Positions 26,401 to 34,463 are shown, counted from the stretch's first letter. The stretch: DNA of 64,000 nt from CADEED01 sp035502995 (GCA_035502995.1 DATJTW010000073.1:1-64000); one strand, 5' to 3'. A program made the numbers and translations. Notes: generated by a model from the letters alone, not told the origin.

Positions 26401-26670
26401 CGCGTACCGGCCCATCGTGAACAGCTCGCCGCGCGCACCCTTCGGCGCCTTGAATTCGAGGGAACCCGTGCTGTCCTGCGAGGCGCCGCGCGTCATCAGC
26501 GCGGTTTCGATCGTGGACGGCTGGGTGGCGGTCAGGGCGCCGTCCGACTGCGTCCAGGCCTTGTTTTCGCGGAAGATCGTGGTGGTCGAACTGGTCTGGG
26601 CGAGGACCGTGAAACTCGCGAGCGCAAGAGCGGTCAGAACGCCAGCGAACTGGCGGCGGAACTTCGTCAT
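23488..26670 (-). CDS. multidomain c-type cytochrome with sugar-binding-like and beta-propeller domains
   Basis: This 1060-residue secreted protein starts at the ATG at 26670, which gives a good signal peptide (cleaved near V-L-A-Q, about residue 24). Residues about 30-190 form a beta domain of the DUF1080/laminin-G-like type. A C-E-A-C-H heme site lies at about 211-215, with M-P-P-F-T near residue 295 as the probable axial Met. A middle beta region starts with N-G-I-H-Y-T-F-D. The C-terminal half (from about residue 590) is a beta-propeller like soluble sugar dehydrogenases, with D-T-N-G-D-G-I-A-D-R-Y. The combination is common in Planctomycetes/Verrucomicrobia and unusual here. Periplasmic oxidation of a sugar or alcohol is the likely job. 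Confidence 0.75.
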   Translation of the reverse strand: MTKFRRQFAGVLTALALASFTVLAQTSSTTTIFRENKAWTQSDGALTATQPSTIETALMTRGASQDSTGSLEFKAPKGARGELFTMGRYAIALEGTGDWTPVSWRFRAPRFDEGYNKKDNALLLEAHVGAQTLRNVVYPTVSPGARWESEDFRGPTVIFVRQGPLSIRNVRHEAADYAQVTVPAATGGETNEKSLVDTVALGKELFTSVGCEACHRVAADDAGVSSGPNLFGLFRPDPRQREIVEGGEGHRFTIKANRDYLRHSLRAPADQLAIAERGPTAGQAYLPVMPPFTPEILSDAQIDALGDYLTTLNEPGQRGPVTRLTALTASAPYDPMTDGLQWLVDGEVRLQRGPLPGVSARSIHVGNPNGIHYTFDPRLLAVAKVWQGGFLDMSGELVGRGGKGLALGYESREISLGGHEYLVAPLDPAGKAIDFSFKDAKFGDSERLKAALNAKEDQADQIKAVDAQFLGYSRDSKNKLAAPAFRYRVGRNTVEIATSFADSGAASVVIGGTFTTPQTFTVNGDVLKSATVSAGKLDGDRWTLPAGKTKATLTAQVGVAKTAWKPAASTYSSYKVAPVQKAPAKAAMPAGYSIENYYPPKDNYGRDQLFEALGLAVAKDGTIVVATRTAGIWRLVNGEWRKFAEGLFDSLGVVVEDGKGLVVVAGQKAELTRISDTNGDGIADRYDTLFDAHSYHGNYHSYMHGPVRGADGSYYLTLNLVHDGSGAAWMGGGNVMGTYGGYNGWAVRVKPDGSYELFANGLRSPASLGVAPDGRVFYTDNQGDFNATSKMYWLKKDGFYGHPAGLVDLPGMTPASPEIQWPQVLGRKEQAIALFPHNRVANSPGNPAWVTSNKFGPFNGQILIGDQTQSNLLRVAVQKIGDVEQASVMPFFDGLESGVMRPVFLPDGSLLLGQTGRGWQAKGGKVASLQHVRWDGKTIAPQILAVAATHTGFRVDFTQPLSNGVSENILRSALSLESWTYRDAPDYGSPELDLRNDTLAKLTVSADRKSLAIDLASTEIPQAHPVQTARVYHVKLASQTLFDVNAPGQLDAYATVRRFP

Positions 26671-26724
26671 GGAACCCCCTTCGGTGCGGCTAAAATAACC
26701 CAATCCCACGAGTGAGACACGCCA

Positions 26725-28596
26725 TTGCTTTGGATTCTCTTCGCCGCTGACGGCATCGCACAGACCCCGCCTCCGCAACCCGAGATCGTCGTGACCGGAT
26801 CGCGCGTCGCCACGGATCCCGCCGAGCTCGGCGCGAACGTCACCGTGCTCGAACGCGCGGACTTCGACGTCGAGAAGCCGACGAAGCTCGCGGACATATT
26901 GCGTCGCGTGGCCGGCGTGCACATCGACCAGGTCGGCGGGCGCGGCGGCACGGGCTCGCTGTACCTGCGCGGCGCCGATCCTAACTACACGCTGGTGCTG
27001 GTCGACGGCGTGCGCGTCAACGACCCGACGAACGCACGCGGCGGATCCTTCGATTTCGCGGCGCTGGACGTCGCGGACGTGGAGCGCGTCGAGATCGCGC
27101 GCGGGCCGTATTCCGCCGTGTACGGCGGCGACGCACTGGCCGGCGTCATCAACATCGTCACGCGCCATGCGCCGCGCGAGAAGACCGGTGTGTCCGTCGA
27201 TGCGATGGGCGGCGCGTACGACACGCACGAGCTGTCGTTGAACGCCGGCGGACCGCTGGGCAACGGCAACTGGAACTTCGGTGCATCGGATTCGAATGAG
27301 GGCGCTTCCGTACGCGGCAACCACTTCGACGGGCAGCGCGTGTCGGGGAGCATCGATACGGAGATCGGCGCCGACACCACCCTGTTCGTCACGGGCCGCT
27401 ACTCGGAGACGGATCGCGACGCGTGGCCGGACGACAGCGGCGGCTACGAATTCGCCGCGATCCGGGACACGGAGCATCGCGAGTCGAACGAAGCCGTGTT
27501 CGGCGCGGGCGTGAACACGCGCCTGGGTGATTCCACGTTCGGCCTGACGCTCGGATATTTCGATCGCGACGACGACATCGATTCGCCCGGCGTCGCGCCC
27601 GGCGTGCGCGATCCGTTCGGCGTGCCGCCGTCGCTGGTCGACACGAACCTCACCCGCTATACGGCCACGCTGACCGGCACGCAGAAGGTCTCGGACCTGC
27701 TGACGCTGGCGTACGGCGTCGACTGGATGCGCGAGGAAGGCACGAGCGACGGCACGCTGGATTTCGGCGGCGGCTTCGTGCTGCCGACCACGTTCGAGCT
27801 GACGCGCACCACCTGGGCGCCGTTCGCGGAGGTGCGCATCGCGTCCGCGTCCGGCTTGTCGGCGCAGGCCGGCGTGCGCGTCGACAAGCCCGACGGCGAA
27901 GGCTCGGTGACGAGCCCGCGGCTGCGCGTGGCCTACGAATTCGCGGACACGGGCTTCTCCGTGGCCGGCGCCTGGGGCAAGGCGTTCAAACTACCGTCGA
28001 TGTACGCGCTCGGGCATCCGATCGTCGGCAATCCGGACCTGGTGCCGGAGCGCGCGGAGTCGCAGGAGATCGAGCTGGCGCAGACGCTGCTCGGCGGCCG
28101 CGCGCGCTGGAGCGCCACGTATTTCGACGGCGAGTTCCGCAACGCGATCGACTTCGATTCGGAGACGGCGACGCTGGTGAACCGCAATCGCGTCGATACG
28201 CACGGCGTGGAGCTGGCGGGCAACTACTCGCTGAGCGAAGCCGTGTCGTTCGACGCCAGCGTGACGAACATGAAGAACCGCATCGCCGGCGGCGGCGAGC
28301 TACGCAACCGGCCGGAGTGGCGCGCCGGCGTCGGCGCGCACTGGGCGCCGGTCGCGGCGCTGCGACTGTCGGCGGCGGCGACGTACGTCGGCGATTCGCT
28401 GGATTCGTCGATCGCCACGGGCGACGTGCGTGTGGACCCGTACACGCGCGTGGACGTGAGCGCGGCCTGGTCGTTCTCGCCGCGGTTCGAAGCCTGGGTC
28501 GCGATCGACAACCTGACGGACGAGAAGTACGAGGAGTTCGTCGGGAACGAGGTGCGCGGGATGCTGCCGCGGGCCGGCGTGCGGCTGACGTACTAA
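26725..28596 (+). CDS. TonB-dependent outer-membrane receptor
   Basis: This 623-residue receptor begins with a short hydrophobic signal (about 13 residues, no charged n-region) from a TTG at 26725. An in-frame stop just upstream (26713) leaves no longer start. The plug domain shows the TonB-box-like E-I-V-V-T-G-S-R, then L-Y-L-R-G-A-D-P-N and R-G-P-Y-S-A-V-Y-G-G-D-A-L-A-G-V-I-N-I-V. A beta-barrel ending in L-T-Y (terminal aromatic) follows. The size fits BtuB-type receptors. It is divergent from the cytochrome fusion gene (54 bases between the starts), so uptake of the substrate handled by that cluster is possible. Cobalamin is the other possibility. Confidence 0.88.
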   Translation: MLWILFAADGIAQTPPPQPEIVVTGSRVATDPAELGANVTVLERADFDVEKPTKLADILRRVAGVHIDQVGGRGGTGSLYLRGADPNYTLVLVDGVRVNDPTNARGGSFDFAALDVADVERVEIARGPYSAVYGGDALAGVINIVTRHAPREKTGVSVDAMGGAYDTHELSLNAGGPLGNGNWNFGASDSNEGASVRGNHFDGQRVSGSIDTEIGADTTLFVTGRYSETDRDAWPDDSGGYEFAAIRDTEHRESNEAVFGAGVNTRLGDSTFGLTLGYFDRDDDIDSPGVAPGVRDPFGVPPSLVDTNLTRYTATLTGTQKVSDLLTLAYGVDWMREEGTSDGTLDFGGGFVLPTTFELTRTTWAPFAEVRIASASGLSAQAGVRVDKPDGEGSVTSPRLRVAYEFADTGFSVAGAWGKAFKLPSMYALGHPIVGNPDLVPERAESQEIELAQTLLGGRARWSATYFDGEFRNAIDFDSETATLVNRNRVDTHGVELAGNYSLSEAVSFDASVTNMKNRIAGGGELRNRPEWRAGVGAHWAPVAALRLSAAATYVGDSLDSSIATGDVRVDPYTRVDVSAAWSFSPRFEAWVAIDNLTDEKYEEFVGNEVRGMLPRAGVRLTY

Positions 28597-28604
28597 CTAA
28601 CGGC

Positions 28605-28626
28605 CGGCGGCAACGGATTGCCGCCG
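28605..28626 (+). terminator. hairpin after the TonB receptor
   Basis: CGGCGGCAA-cgga-TTGCCGCCG, perfect 9-bp arms. It lies eight bases after the receptor's stop codon. No T-run follows directly; a T-rich stretch (AAAGTTTT) lies 20 bases on. Confidence 0.45.
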
Positions 28627-28721
28627 TCTCCTCCGGGAGACATCTAAAGTTTTCCCGCACTCCGCCGTTTCCCGGGTCACGGACATAACGTGACGGGCCG
28701 CCCGGCCCACTGGATTCGGCC

Positions 28722-29963
28722 ATGAATACGGTGAACGCGAGCCGCGACGCAGCGGCGACTCCTCTTTCACATCAGCAGGATTCCGGCCAGCAATTGCAGC
28801 GAGCGCTGCGCGCCAGCGTCTCGCAGGCGCTCGACGTGCGCCGCCAGGGCCACGGCCTGCACGGCATGGTGCTCGCGATCCGCGACTCGCTCGCGCGTGG
28901 CGACGACGCCAACGCGCTCGAGACGAAGATCGACAAGGCGCTCGATGCGGCCTCCAAACATCTCGCCGAGCAGGGCTATTCGCAGGACGAGATCGACGCG
29001 GCGATCTCGAAGTTCCGCAACCGGCTCGCGCGCGAGATCGACGACCTCGCCAGCAGGAACGCGCCCTCGGCCGGCGGTGACGCCGTGACCACGGGCGCCG
29101 CGCAGCGCACGGCCATCGCCGAAGCGGCGCGCGAGGTGAAGAAGGAAAAGTTCTCGCTCGACATCCTGACGGCGGAAGGCGATCGCGTGTCGATCCGCTT
29201 CAAGTCGGTGAGCGTGACGAACGTGGCGGCGGCGCAGGTGTCGGACGGCACGAACACGGCGACCGCGGTGGAAGGCAGCGTGATCTCGCGCGGCCGGTTC
29301 AAGGTCGAAGTCGACGGCGATCTGAACGACGCCGAGCAGGCGGCGATCGGCGACCTGCTGGACAAGGTCGACGACATCGCGCAGGACTTCTTCGGCGGCG
29401 ACGTGCAGGAAGCGTTCGCCGCGGCGTCGCGCGTCGGCCTCGAATCGGACGCGTTGAGCGCGTTCAGCCTGCGTCTCTCGTATTCACGAACGGTGGCCGC
29501 GCAGGCGTATGCGAACACCGCGGCACTGGGCGGCGTGGCGGCGCCGGATGTGCCCGCGCCCGCAGCGCCTGCGCCGGCGCCGACCAGCCCGGCCGCGGCG
29601 GCGAAAGCGCCGACGCCGACCAAGCTTGCTGACGTCGCCACACCGGCGCCGGTCGTCGACTCCACGTCGGCGCCGGTGTCGACTGCGGCGGTGGGAGATG
29701 CGCCGGCGGCGGAGTCGCCGGCTACGCCCGCGCCGGTCGTCGACGCGCCGTCCGCGCGACAGACGATCGCGAGCTTCACGAAGGACGTGCTGGCGCGGCT
29801 ATCTACCGGTGGCGACACGAGCTACGCGAAGTTCTCCATGCACTGGAAGGTGCAGTTCCTGGTGAGCGCGTTGTCGTCGGCGGCGGTGACGCCGGCGCAG
29901 CAGGATGCGACGCAGGCGCTGGGCGAAGCGCTGGATTCGCAGACGCCTCCGACTGCAGCCTAG
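28722..29963 (+). CDS. large hypothetical protein with conserved-looking core (unknown)
   Basis: This 413-residue protein has three parts. Residues 1-130 are hydrophilic and helical. A core at about 135-270 contains R-F-K-V-E-V-D-G-D-L-N-D-A-E, then D-I-A-Q-D-F-F-G-G-D-V-Q-E-A-F and F-S-L-R-L-S-Y-S. A Pro/Ala-rich linker (about 275-345) precedes a short C-terminal helical domain. A similar core (calcium-binding-like D-x-D-x-[ND] spacing, then helix) occurs in uncharacterised proteins of marine gammaproteobacteria, as I recall. No signal peptide is seen, so a cytoplasmic or non-classically exported location is expected. Its TAG overlaps that of the convergent gene (shared CTAG, 29960-29963). 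Confidence 0.6.
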   Translation: MNTVNASRDAAATPLSHQQDSGQQLQRALRASVSQALDVRRQGHGLHGMVLAIRDSLARGDDANALETKIDKALDAASKHLAEQGYSQDEIDAAISKFRNRLAREIDDLASRNAPSAGGDAVTTGAAQRTAIAEAAREVKKEKFSLDILTAEGDRVSIRFKSVSVTNVAAAQVSDGTNTATAVEGSVISRGRFKVEVDGDLNDAEQAAIGDLLDKVDDIAQDFFGGDVQEAFAAASRVGLESDALSAFSLRLSYSRTVAAQAYANTAALGGVAAPDVPAPAAPAPAPTSPAAAAKAPTPTKLADVATPAPVVDSTSAPVSTAAVGDAPAAESPATPAPVVDAPSARQTIASFTKDVLARLSTGGDTSYAKFSMHWKVQFLVSALSSAAVTPAQQDATQALGEALDSQTPPTAA

Positions 29964-30439
29964 CGGCGCCGCTTCTCGAGTATTGCCCGCAGCTCTTTGG
30001 CAGCGAGGAGATCCTTCTCGCGGCCGAGGGCTTCTTTGGCAACAATCAGATCTTCTATTCCAATCACGCGGACACGCTGACCGAATAGCTCGACTTCGAT
30101 TGCACGAGATGCGACTCGCGCAAAGTCTCCAACTCCGGTGATCTCGCTGATCAAATCGACGGGGCCCAGGTCTGTGGTCAGGTAAAGATTCCTGATGGCC
30201 ACGTTCGGGTCTGGATTGTCGAGAAACGACAACCGTTTCGGATTGTGTCGGTGGATCGGGTGGATGTCGCGGAATGCAACTCGTAGCTGTTCGACGCTGG
30301 AGGGAGTCAGGACCGCGCAAACATCGAGATCGCGCGTGACCATACTCGACCCGTGGACAATCCCGCCAAACCCGCCAACGATGACGTAATCGAGCTTAGC
30401 TTCGGTTAGCCGACGCAGGAGCTGATTGATCTCGTTCAC
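29960..30439 (-). CDS. nucleotidyltransferase (AbiEii/MNT-like superfamily)
   Basis: This 159-residue protein has a Pol-beta-like nucleotidyltransferase pattern: V-G-G-F-G-G-I-V-H-G-S followed by T-R-D-L-D-V, where the two acids of D-L-D bind metal, and a third acid in P-V-D-L-I-S. The C-terminus I-E-D-L-I-V-A-K-E-A-L-G-R-E-K-D is typical of the AbiEii-like branch used in toxin-antitoxin and antiviral modules. It overlaps the upstream 63-residue gene by 44 bases, so the pair is translated together. Base composition is more AT-rich than the flanks, which suggests transfer. Whether it is a toxin is not shown by sequence. Confidence 0.8.
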   Translation of the reverse strand: MNEINQLLRRLTEAKLDYVIVGGFGGIVHGSSMVTRDLDVCAVLTPSSVEQLRVAFRDIHPIHRHNPKRLSFLDNPDPNVAIRNLYLTTDLGPVDLISEITGVGDFARVASRAIEVELFGQRVRVIGIEDLIVAKEALGREKDLLAAKELRAILEKRRR

Positions 30440-30587
30440 GCAGTTCCTTTCCAGCCCTCTCGAGCTCGAGCGCGAATTCCAATGCCGCCTGATGCTGGAT
30501 GACTCGTTGCTCCGGAGAAAGCCGCAAGTTTTCGTCGATCAGACTCAGATCGAACCCTGCGAGCTCCGCTTCCTTCAAGACATCCAT
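30396..30587 (-). CDS. small helical protein paired with the nucleotidyltransferase
   Basis: This 63-residue protein is acidic and helical, with D-L-S-L-I-D-E-N-L-R-L-S-P-E-Q-R then A-L-E-F-A-L-E-L-E-R-A-G. It lies upstream of, and overlaps by 44 bases, the nucleotidyltransferase gene. The arrangement (small first gene, enzymatic second gene, long overlap) is what is expected of an antitoxin/partner and toxin/enzyme pair. I recall this small-protein/nucleotidyltransferase pairing in other bacterial phyla, but it has no assigned role. Confidence 0.6.
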   Translation of the reverse strand: MDVLKEAELAGFDLSLIDENLRLSPEQRVIQHQAALEFALELERAGKELRERDQSAPASANRS

Positions 30588-30627
30588 CGCGCGGAACTCT
30601 AGCTCAAGGATCGAAACCGGAAAAGAA

Positions 30628-30651
30628 AAAGGCGGACCTTTGCCCGCCTTT
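30628..30651. terminator. bidirectional-looking terminator
   Basis: AAAGGCGG-N8-CCGCCTTT (30628-30651), perfect 8-bp arms. Both strands have T-rich tails: CTCTCG on plus, TTCTTTTCC on minus. It follows the MFS gene (stop 30699) on the minus strand, so it probably ends the sugar operon and isolates the AT-richer module. Confidence 0.65.
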
Positions 30652-30660
30652 CTCTCGTCT

Positions 30661-30701
30661 GACTGTCCCCTTTTGCTAGCAATCGGGGACTGTCCCCATT
30701 A
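30661..30701. repeat. REP-like palindrome, copy 4
   Basis: GACTGTCCCC, TTTT, GCTAGC loop, AATC, GGGGACTGTCCCCATTA. The right half is intact and the left truncated. Its last three bases (30699-30701) are the stop codon of the minus-strand MFS gene, exactly as at 17417 and 42122. Confidence 0.8.
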
Positions 30702-32237
30702 CGACTTCAGGTCGAGGACCACGGGCTTGTAGCCGCCGCGGCTGCGGAAGTAGAGGATCAGGCCGAGATAAACCACGAACATGCCGACCGGCAGCCACGC
30801 GATCGTGCGCAGCGCCTCGTGCTTCGACTCGCGATCCGCGGCTTCCACGCCGACCTTCTCGTCGCCGGTCAACGCGGCGCGCTTCGACGGATCGACCGCG
30901 ACGTAGTCGCCGAAGATGCCGGTGCGGTTGGTCTTCAGCGTCTCGACGAGCTGCGTGTTGTGCTGCGAGTCGTACGCGGCGACGCCGTGCACCAGCTGCC
31001 GGTCGAGCACCTGGCCGATCAGCGGTCCGCCGATCACGCCGGCGCCGAGCATGCCGATGCCCGCGACCACGTTCATCGTGATCGCGCCGCCCTTCGGCGA
31101 CTGCTCGGACACCACGCCCAGTGACGTCGGCCAGAAGAACGCCTTGCCGAAGCTGTACACCGTCGCTGCAACGACGATCGCCACCGCGCTCGCGGCGCCC
31201 GACAGCATCCACAACCCCGCCACCGCGACCAGCGCCGAGATGGCGAGCAGGCCCAGCGACGAGAACCGGTGCACCAGCGGCCCCGCGAACAACCGCAGCA
31301 CCAGCACCAACGCCATCGCGTACACCAGCACCCAGCCGGCGTTGAGGCCGAGGTCGGTCATCGCGGGCGTCAGGATCTCGGTGATCCAGCTATCCGTCCC
31401 GAGCTCGGTGATCGCCAGCGGGATCATCACGAGGATCATGACGATGAACAGCGGGCGACCCAGCGAACGCGACCACACGCCGTAGCCGATGGTCATCGCC
31501 GCGATCACGCCCCACTTCACGCCATCACCCCAGCCGAACACGCGCGACAGCTCGGAGATCATCATGAACGCGACCACGAACGCGCTGACGGCGCCGGCCT
31601 CGGCGAGCATCTCGCGATACGAGACACCGGCGGAGACGCGCTCGCTCGGCGGGAACTGCCGCGGCAGCAGCATCACGATGTACGTGATCACGGGGATCAG
31701 GATGAGCCCCATCTGCGCGCGCCAGCCCATGCCGGCCGGGAACATCATCGCGAGCAGACCGCCGATGACGAAGCCCGCGGGCCAGCCGGCGTGCAGCCGG
31801 TTCAGCCACGTGACCTTGTCGTGCCGGAACTCGCGCGCGATCAGCGGATTGATGCCCGCTTCGACGGCGCCGTTGCCCAGCGACAGCACGAACGTGCCCC
31901 AGTACAGCGACCAGTAGCCGTTCGCCTGCAGGATCAGCACGAGGCCGACGATGTGGCAGGCCGCGGCGAACCACAGCGTCATCTTGAAGCCGATCTTGTC
32001 GATGATCAGCGAGAGCAGCACGATGCTGATGGCGAACGGCCACAGGCCCACGCCCGCGAGCTCACCCATCTGCGTCTGGCTGAGGTCGAACTCCTTGCCC
32101 CAGGCGCCGATCGAGAACGCGCGCAGGATGAAGCAGAACGACGTGGCGACCAGCGCGGCGAAACACACCGCGAAGGTCTTCTTGGCCTCGGCAGACGCCG
32201 GCACTGCGCCGGCGCCGATAGCGGCTTCTGTACTCAT
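30699..32237 (-). CDS. MFS transporter (sugar-type)
   Basis: This 512-residue inner-membrane protein has about 12 hydrophobic helices. The N-half includes W-P-F-A-I-S-I-V-L-L-S-L-I-I-D-K-I-G-F-K (helix 2 and the family's D-x-x-G loop); a long loop with Y-D-S-Q-H-N-T-Q-L lies before the last helix. The length and helix pattern match MFS members that sit beside Gfo/Idh oxidoreductases and TIM-barrel isomerases in sugar-catabolic clusters, so import of a sugar or glycoside across the inner membrane is likely. It is the last gene of the operon 35388-30699. Its stop codon is inside a REP-like palindrome. Confidence 0.85.
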   Translation of the reverse strand: MSTEAAIGAGAVPASAEAKKTFAVCFAALVATSFCFILRAFSIGAWGKEFDLSQTQMGELAGVGLWPFAISIVLLSLIIDKIGFKMTLWFAAACHIVGLVLILQANGYWSLYWGTFVLSLGNGAVEAGINPLIAREFRHDKVTWLNRLHAGWPAGFVIGGLLAMMFPAGMGWRAQMGLILIPVITYIVMLLPRQFPPSERVSAGVSYREMLAEAGAVSAFVVAFMMISELSRVFGWGDGVKWGVIAAMTIGYGVWSRSLGRPLFIVMILVMIPLAITELGTDSWITEILTPAMTDLGLNAGWVLVYAMALVLVLRLFAGPLVHRFSSLGLLAISALVAVAGLWMLSGAASAVAIVVAATVYSFGKAFFWPTSLGVVSEQSPKGGAITMNVVAGIGMLGAGVIGGPLIGQVLDRQLVHGVAAYDSQHNTQLVETLKTNRTGIFGDYVAVDPSKRAALTGDEKVGVEAADRESKHEALRTIAWLPVGMFVVYLGLILYFRSRGGYKPVVLDLKS

Positions 32238-32280
32238 TGTCCCAACCCCCTCGTCTATTAGTTAGGTTCCCCGAACCGGA

Positions 32281-33411
32281 TCAGATCTTCGTCCAGGCGC
32301 TGTTCGCCTGGCCCGACTTCAACACGGCCTCGATGAACGCCATCACGCGCGCGCCGGTGACGGCGTCGGGCGCGAACAGCGACGCCGCCTTCGGCGAGCG
32401 TTTCTCGATGCGCGCGAGCACGCGCTCAGCGAAATCCGTATAGAGCTGCGAGAAGGCTTCGATGAAGCCCTCCGGGTGGCCACCCGGCAGCGCGACCGAG
32501 CTGGTCGGCGTCTCCGGATCGCCGCGGCGCACGAAGCGCGGCGCCTCGCCGGCTTCGACGATCAGCAATTCTTCCGGCCGCTCCTGGAACCACTGCACGG
32601 AGCCGTTTTCTCCGTACACCCGCAACCGGTGCGAGTTCAGGTGACCGATGGCCACCTGGCTGGCCCACAGCGACCCGCGCGCGCCGCCGGCGAAACGCAG
32701 CAGCACGTTCACGTTGTCGTCGATCGGGCGGCCCGGGACGATGGCGGTCACGTCGGCCGCGACCTCGGCGACCTTCTCGCCGGTGACGAACTCGGCCAGC
32801 TGGAACGCATGCGAACCGATGTCGCCCAGCGCACCGGCACCGGCCAGCTTCGGATCCGTGCGCCACGAGGCCTGCTTCTGCCCGGTCTTCTCGAGCGCCG
32901 TCGCGAGCCAGCCCTGCGGGTATTCCACCTGCACGACGCGCAGCGTGCCGATCAGCCCGTCGGCGATCAGCTGCTTGGCGTGGCGGATCATCGGGTAGCC
33001 GGTGTAGTTGAAGGTGACCCCTAACAACCGCTTCTGCGCCGCGGCCAGCGCGACCAGCTTGTCCGCGTCCGGCAGGTTGGTCGTCAGCGGCTTGTCGCAG
33101 ATGACGTCGAGGCCGGCCTCGAGGCAGGCCGCGGACTGCACGTAGTGCACGTGGTTGGGCGTGACGATGCTGACGACCTCGATGCCGTCGGGCCGCGCCT
33201 TCTCGCCGGCGATCATCGCGTCGACCGACGGATAGGCACGCGCGGGGTCCACACCCAGCGCGACCGCCGAGCGCTTCGTCTTCTCCGCGTCCGACGAGAA
33301 CACGCCGGCGACGAGCTGGTAGCGCCCGTCGAGCCGCGCCGCCATGCGATGCACCGCGCCGATGAACGCGCCTTCACCGCCCCCGATCATTCCCCAACGA
33401 AGCTGACGCAT
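32281..33411 (-). CDS. Gfo/Idh/MocA-family oxidoreductase
   Basis: This 376-residue NAD(P)-dependent enzyme has an N-terminal Rossmann fold: W-G-M-I-G-G-G-E-G-A-F-I-G at residues 6-18, then D-V-I-C-D-K-P-L-T (D-K-P in place of the usual E-K-P) at about 103-111. The C-terminal catalytic domain has the expected G-D-I-G-S-H. Members oxidise or reduce cyclic polyols, aldoses and 3-keto sugars. The ATG overlaps the stop of the upstream isomerase by one base (TAATG), so they are coupled. With two TIM-barrel partners and an MFS carrier, a keto-sugar route is the best inference. Confidence 0.9.
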   Translation of the reverse strand: MRQLRWGMIGGGEGAFIGAVHRMAARLDGRYQLVAGVFSSDAEKTKRSAVALGVDPARAYPSVDAMIAGEKARPDGIEVVSIVTPNHVHYVQSAACLEAGLDVICDKPLTTNLPDADKLVALAAAQKRLLGVTFNYTGYPMIRHAKQLIADGLIGTLRVVQVEYPQGWLATALEKTGQKQASWRTDPKLAGAGALGDIGSHAFQLAEFVTGEKVAEVAADVTAIVPGRPIDDNVNVLLRFAGGARGSLWASQVAIGHLNSHRLRVYGENGSVQWFQERPEELLIVEAGEAPRFVRRGDPETPTSSVALPGGHPEGFIEAFSQLYTDFAERVLARIEKRSPKAASLFAPDAVTGARVMAFIEAVLKSGQANSAWTKI

Positions 33412-34463
33412 TACTTCAGACCCAGTGTTTTCAGTGCAACGGAGTTGTCGCCGCCGGCCGCGAAGTCGTCGAACGCCTTCTCGGTCACGCGGATGATGTG
33501 TTTCCGGATGAACGGCGCGCCTTCACGCGCCCCGTCTTCCGGATGCTTGAGCGCGCACTCCCATTCGAGCACGGCCCAGCCTTCGAAATCGTACGCGGCG
33601 AACTTGCTGAAGATGCCGGTGAAGTCGACCTGCCCGTCGCCGAGCGAACGGAAGCGGCCGGCGCGGTCCTTCCACGACGCGTAACCCGAATACACACCTT
33701 GTTTTCCCGTGGGACGGAACTCCGCGTCCTTCACGTGAAACATCTTGATGCGCTCGTGATAGAAATCGATGTACGCGAGATAGTCGAGCTGCTGCAGCAC
33801 GAAGTGGCTGGGGTCGAACAGGATGTGGCAGGCCTCGTGCCCGTTCACGCGCTCGAGGAACATCTCGAACGTGGTGCCGTCGAAAATATCCTCGCCCGGA
33901 TGCACTTCGTAGCAGCAGTTCTGGCCGTTGTCCTTGAAAACGTCCAACAACGGTTTCCAGCGCTTCGCGAGTTCGTCGAACGCCGCTTCGATCAGGCCAG
34001 GCGGCCGCTGCGGCCACGGATACAGATACGGCCAGGCCAGCGCGCCCGGGAACGCCGCGACGTTCTTCAATCCGAGATTCCGGCTGGCCTTCGCGACCAG
34101 CTTCATCTGCTCGACGGCCCAGGCCTGGCGCTTGCCCGGCGCGCCGTGCACTTCCTTCGGCGCGAAGTTGTCGAACTGCAGGTCGTACGCCGGATGCACC
34201 GCGACGAGCTGGCCCTGCAGATGCGCCGCGAGCTCCGTGATCTCGATGCCGTGTTTCGCCGCGACGCCTTTCAGCTCGTCGCAATACGTCTTGCTGTCCG
34301 CCGCCTTCGCCAGGTCCATGACACGGCCGTCCCAGCTCGGGAGCTGCACGCCGACGAAGCCGCACTCCTTCGCCCACTTGCACATGTCATTGAAGTTCTG
34401 CAGGTGCGGGCCATTGCCCGCGAACTGCGCCAGGAAGATCGCGGGACCCTTGATCGTCTTCAC
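33411..34463 (-). CDS. TIM-barrel sugar isomerase/epimerase family protein
   Basis: This 350-residue cytosolic protein belongs to the xylose-isomerase-like/AP-endonuclease-2 TIM barrel. Metal-binding segments are visible as Y-E-V-H-P-G-E-D (about 208-215), F-D-P-S-H-F (about 236), M-F-H-V-K-D-A-E (about 258) and L-E-W-E (about 315). The group includes epimerases and isomerases of sugars and keto-sugars. It lies between a Tat-exported sister and the Gfo/Idh enzyme and overlaps the latter by one base. The exact substrate is unknown. Confidence 0.85.
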   Translation of the reverse strand: MKTIKGPAIFLAQFAGNGPHLQNFNDMCKWAKECGFVGVQLPSWDGRVMDLAKAADSKTYCDELKGVAAKHGIEITELAAHLQGQLVAVHPAYDLQFDNFAPKEVHGAPGKRQAWAVEQMKLVAKASRNLGLKNVAAFPGALAWPYLYPWPQRPPGLIEAAFDELAKRWKPLLDVFKDNGQNCCYEVHPGEDIFDGTTFEMFLERVNGHEACHILFDPSHFVLQQLDYLAYIDFYHERIKMFHVKDAEFRPTGKQGVYSGYASWKDRAGRFRSLGDGQVDFTGIFSKFAAYDFEGWAVLEWECALKHPEDGAREGAPFIRKHIIRVTEKAFDDFAAGGDNSVALKTLGLK

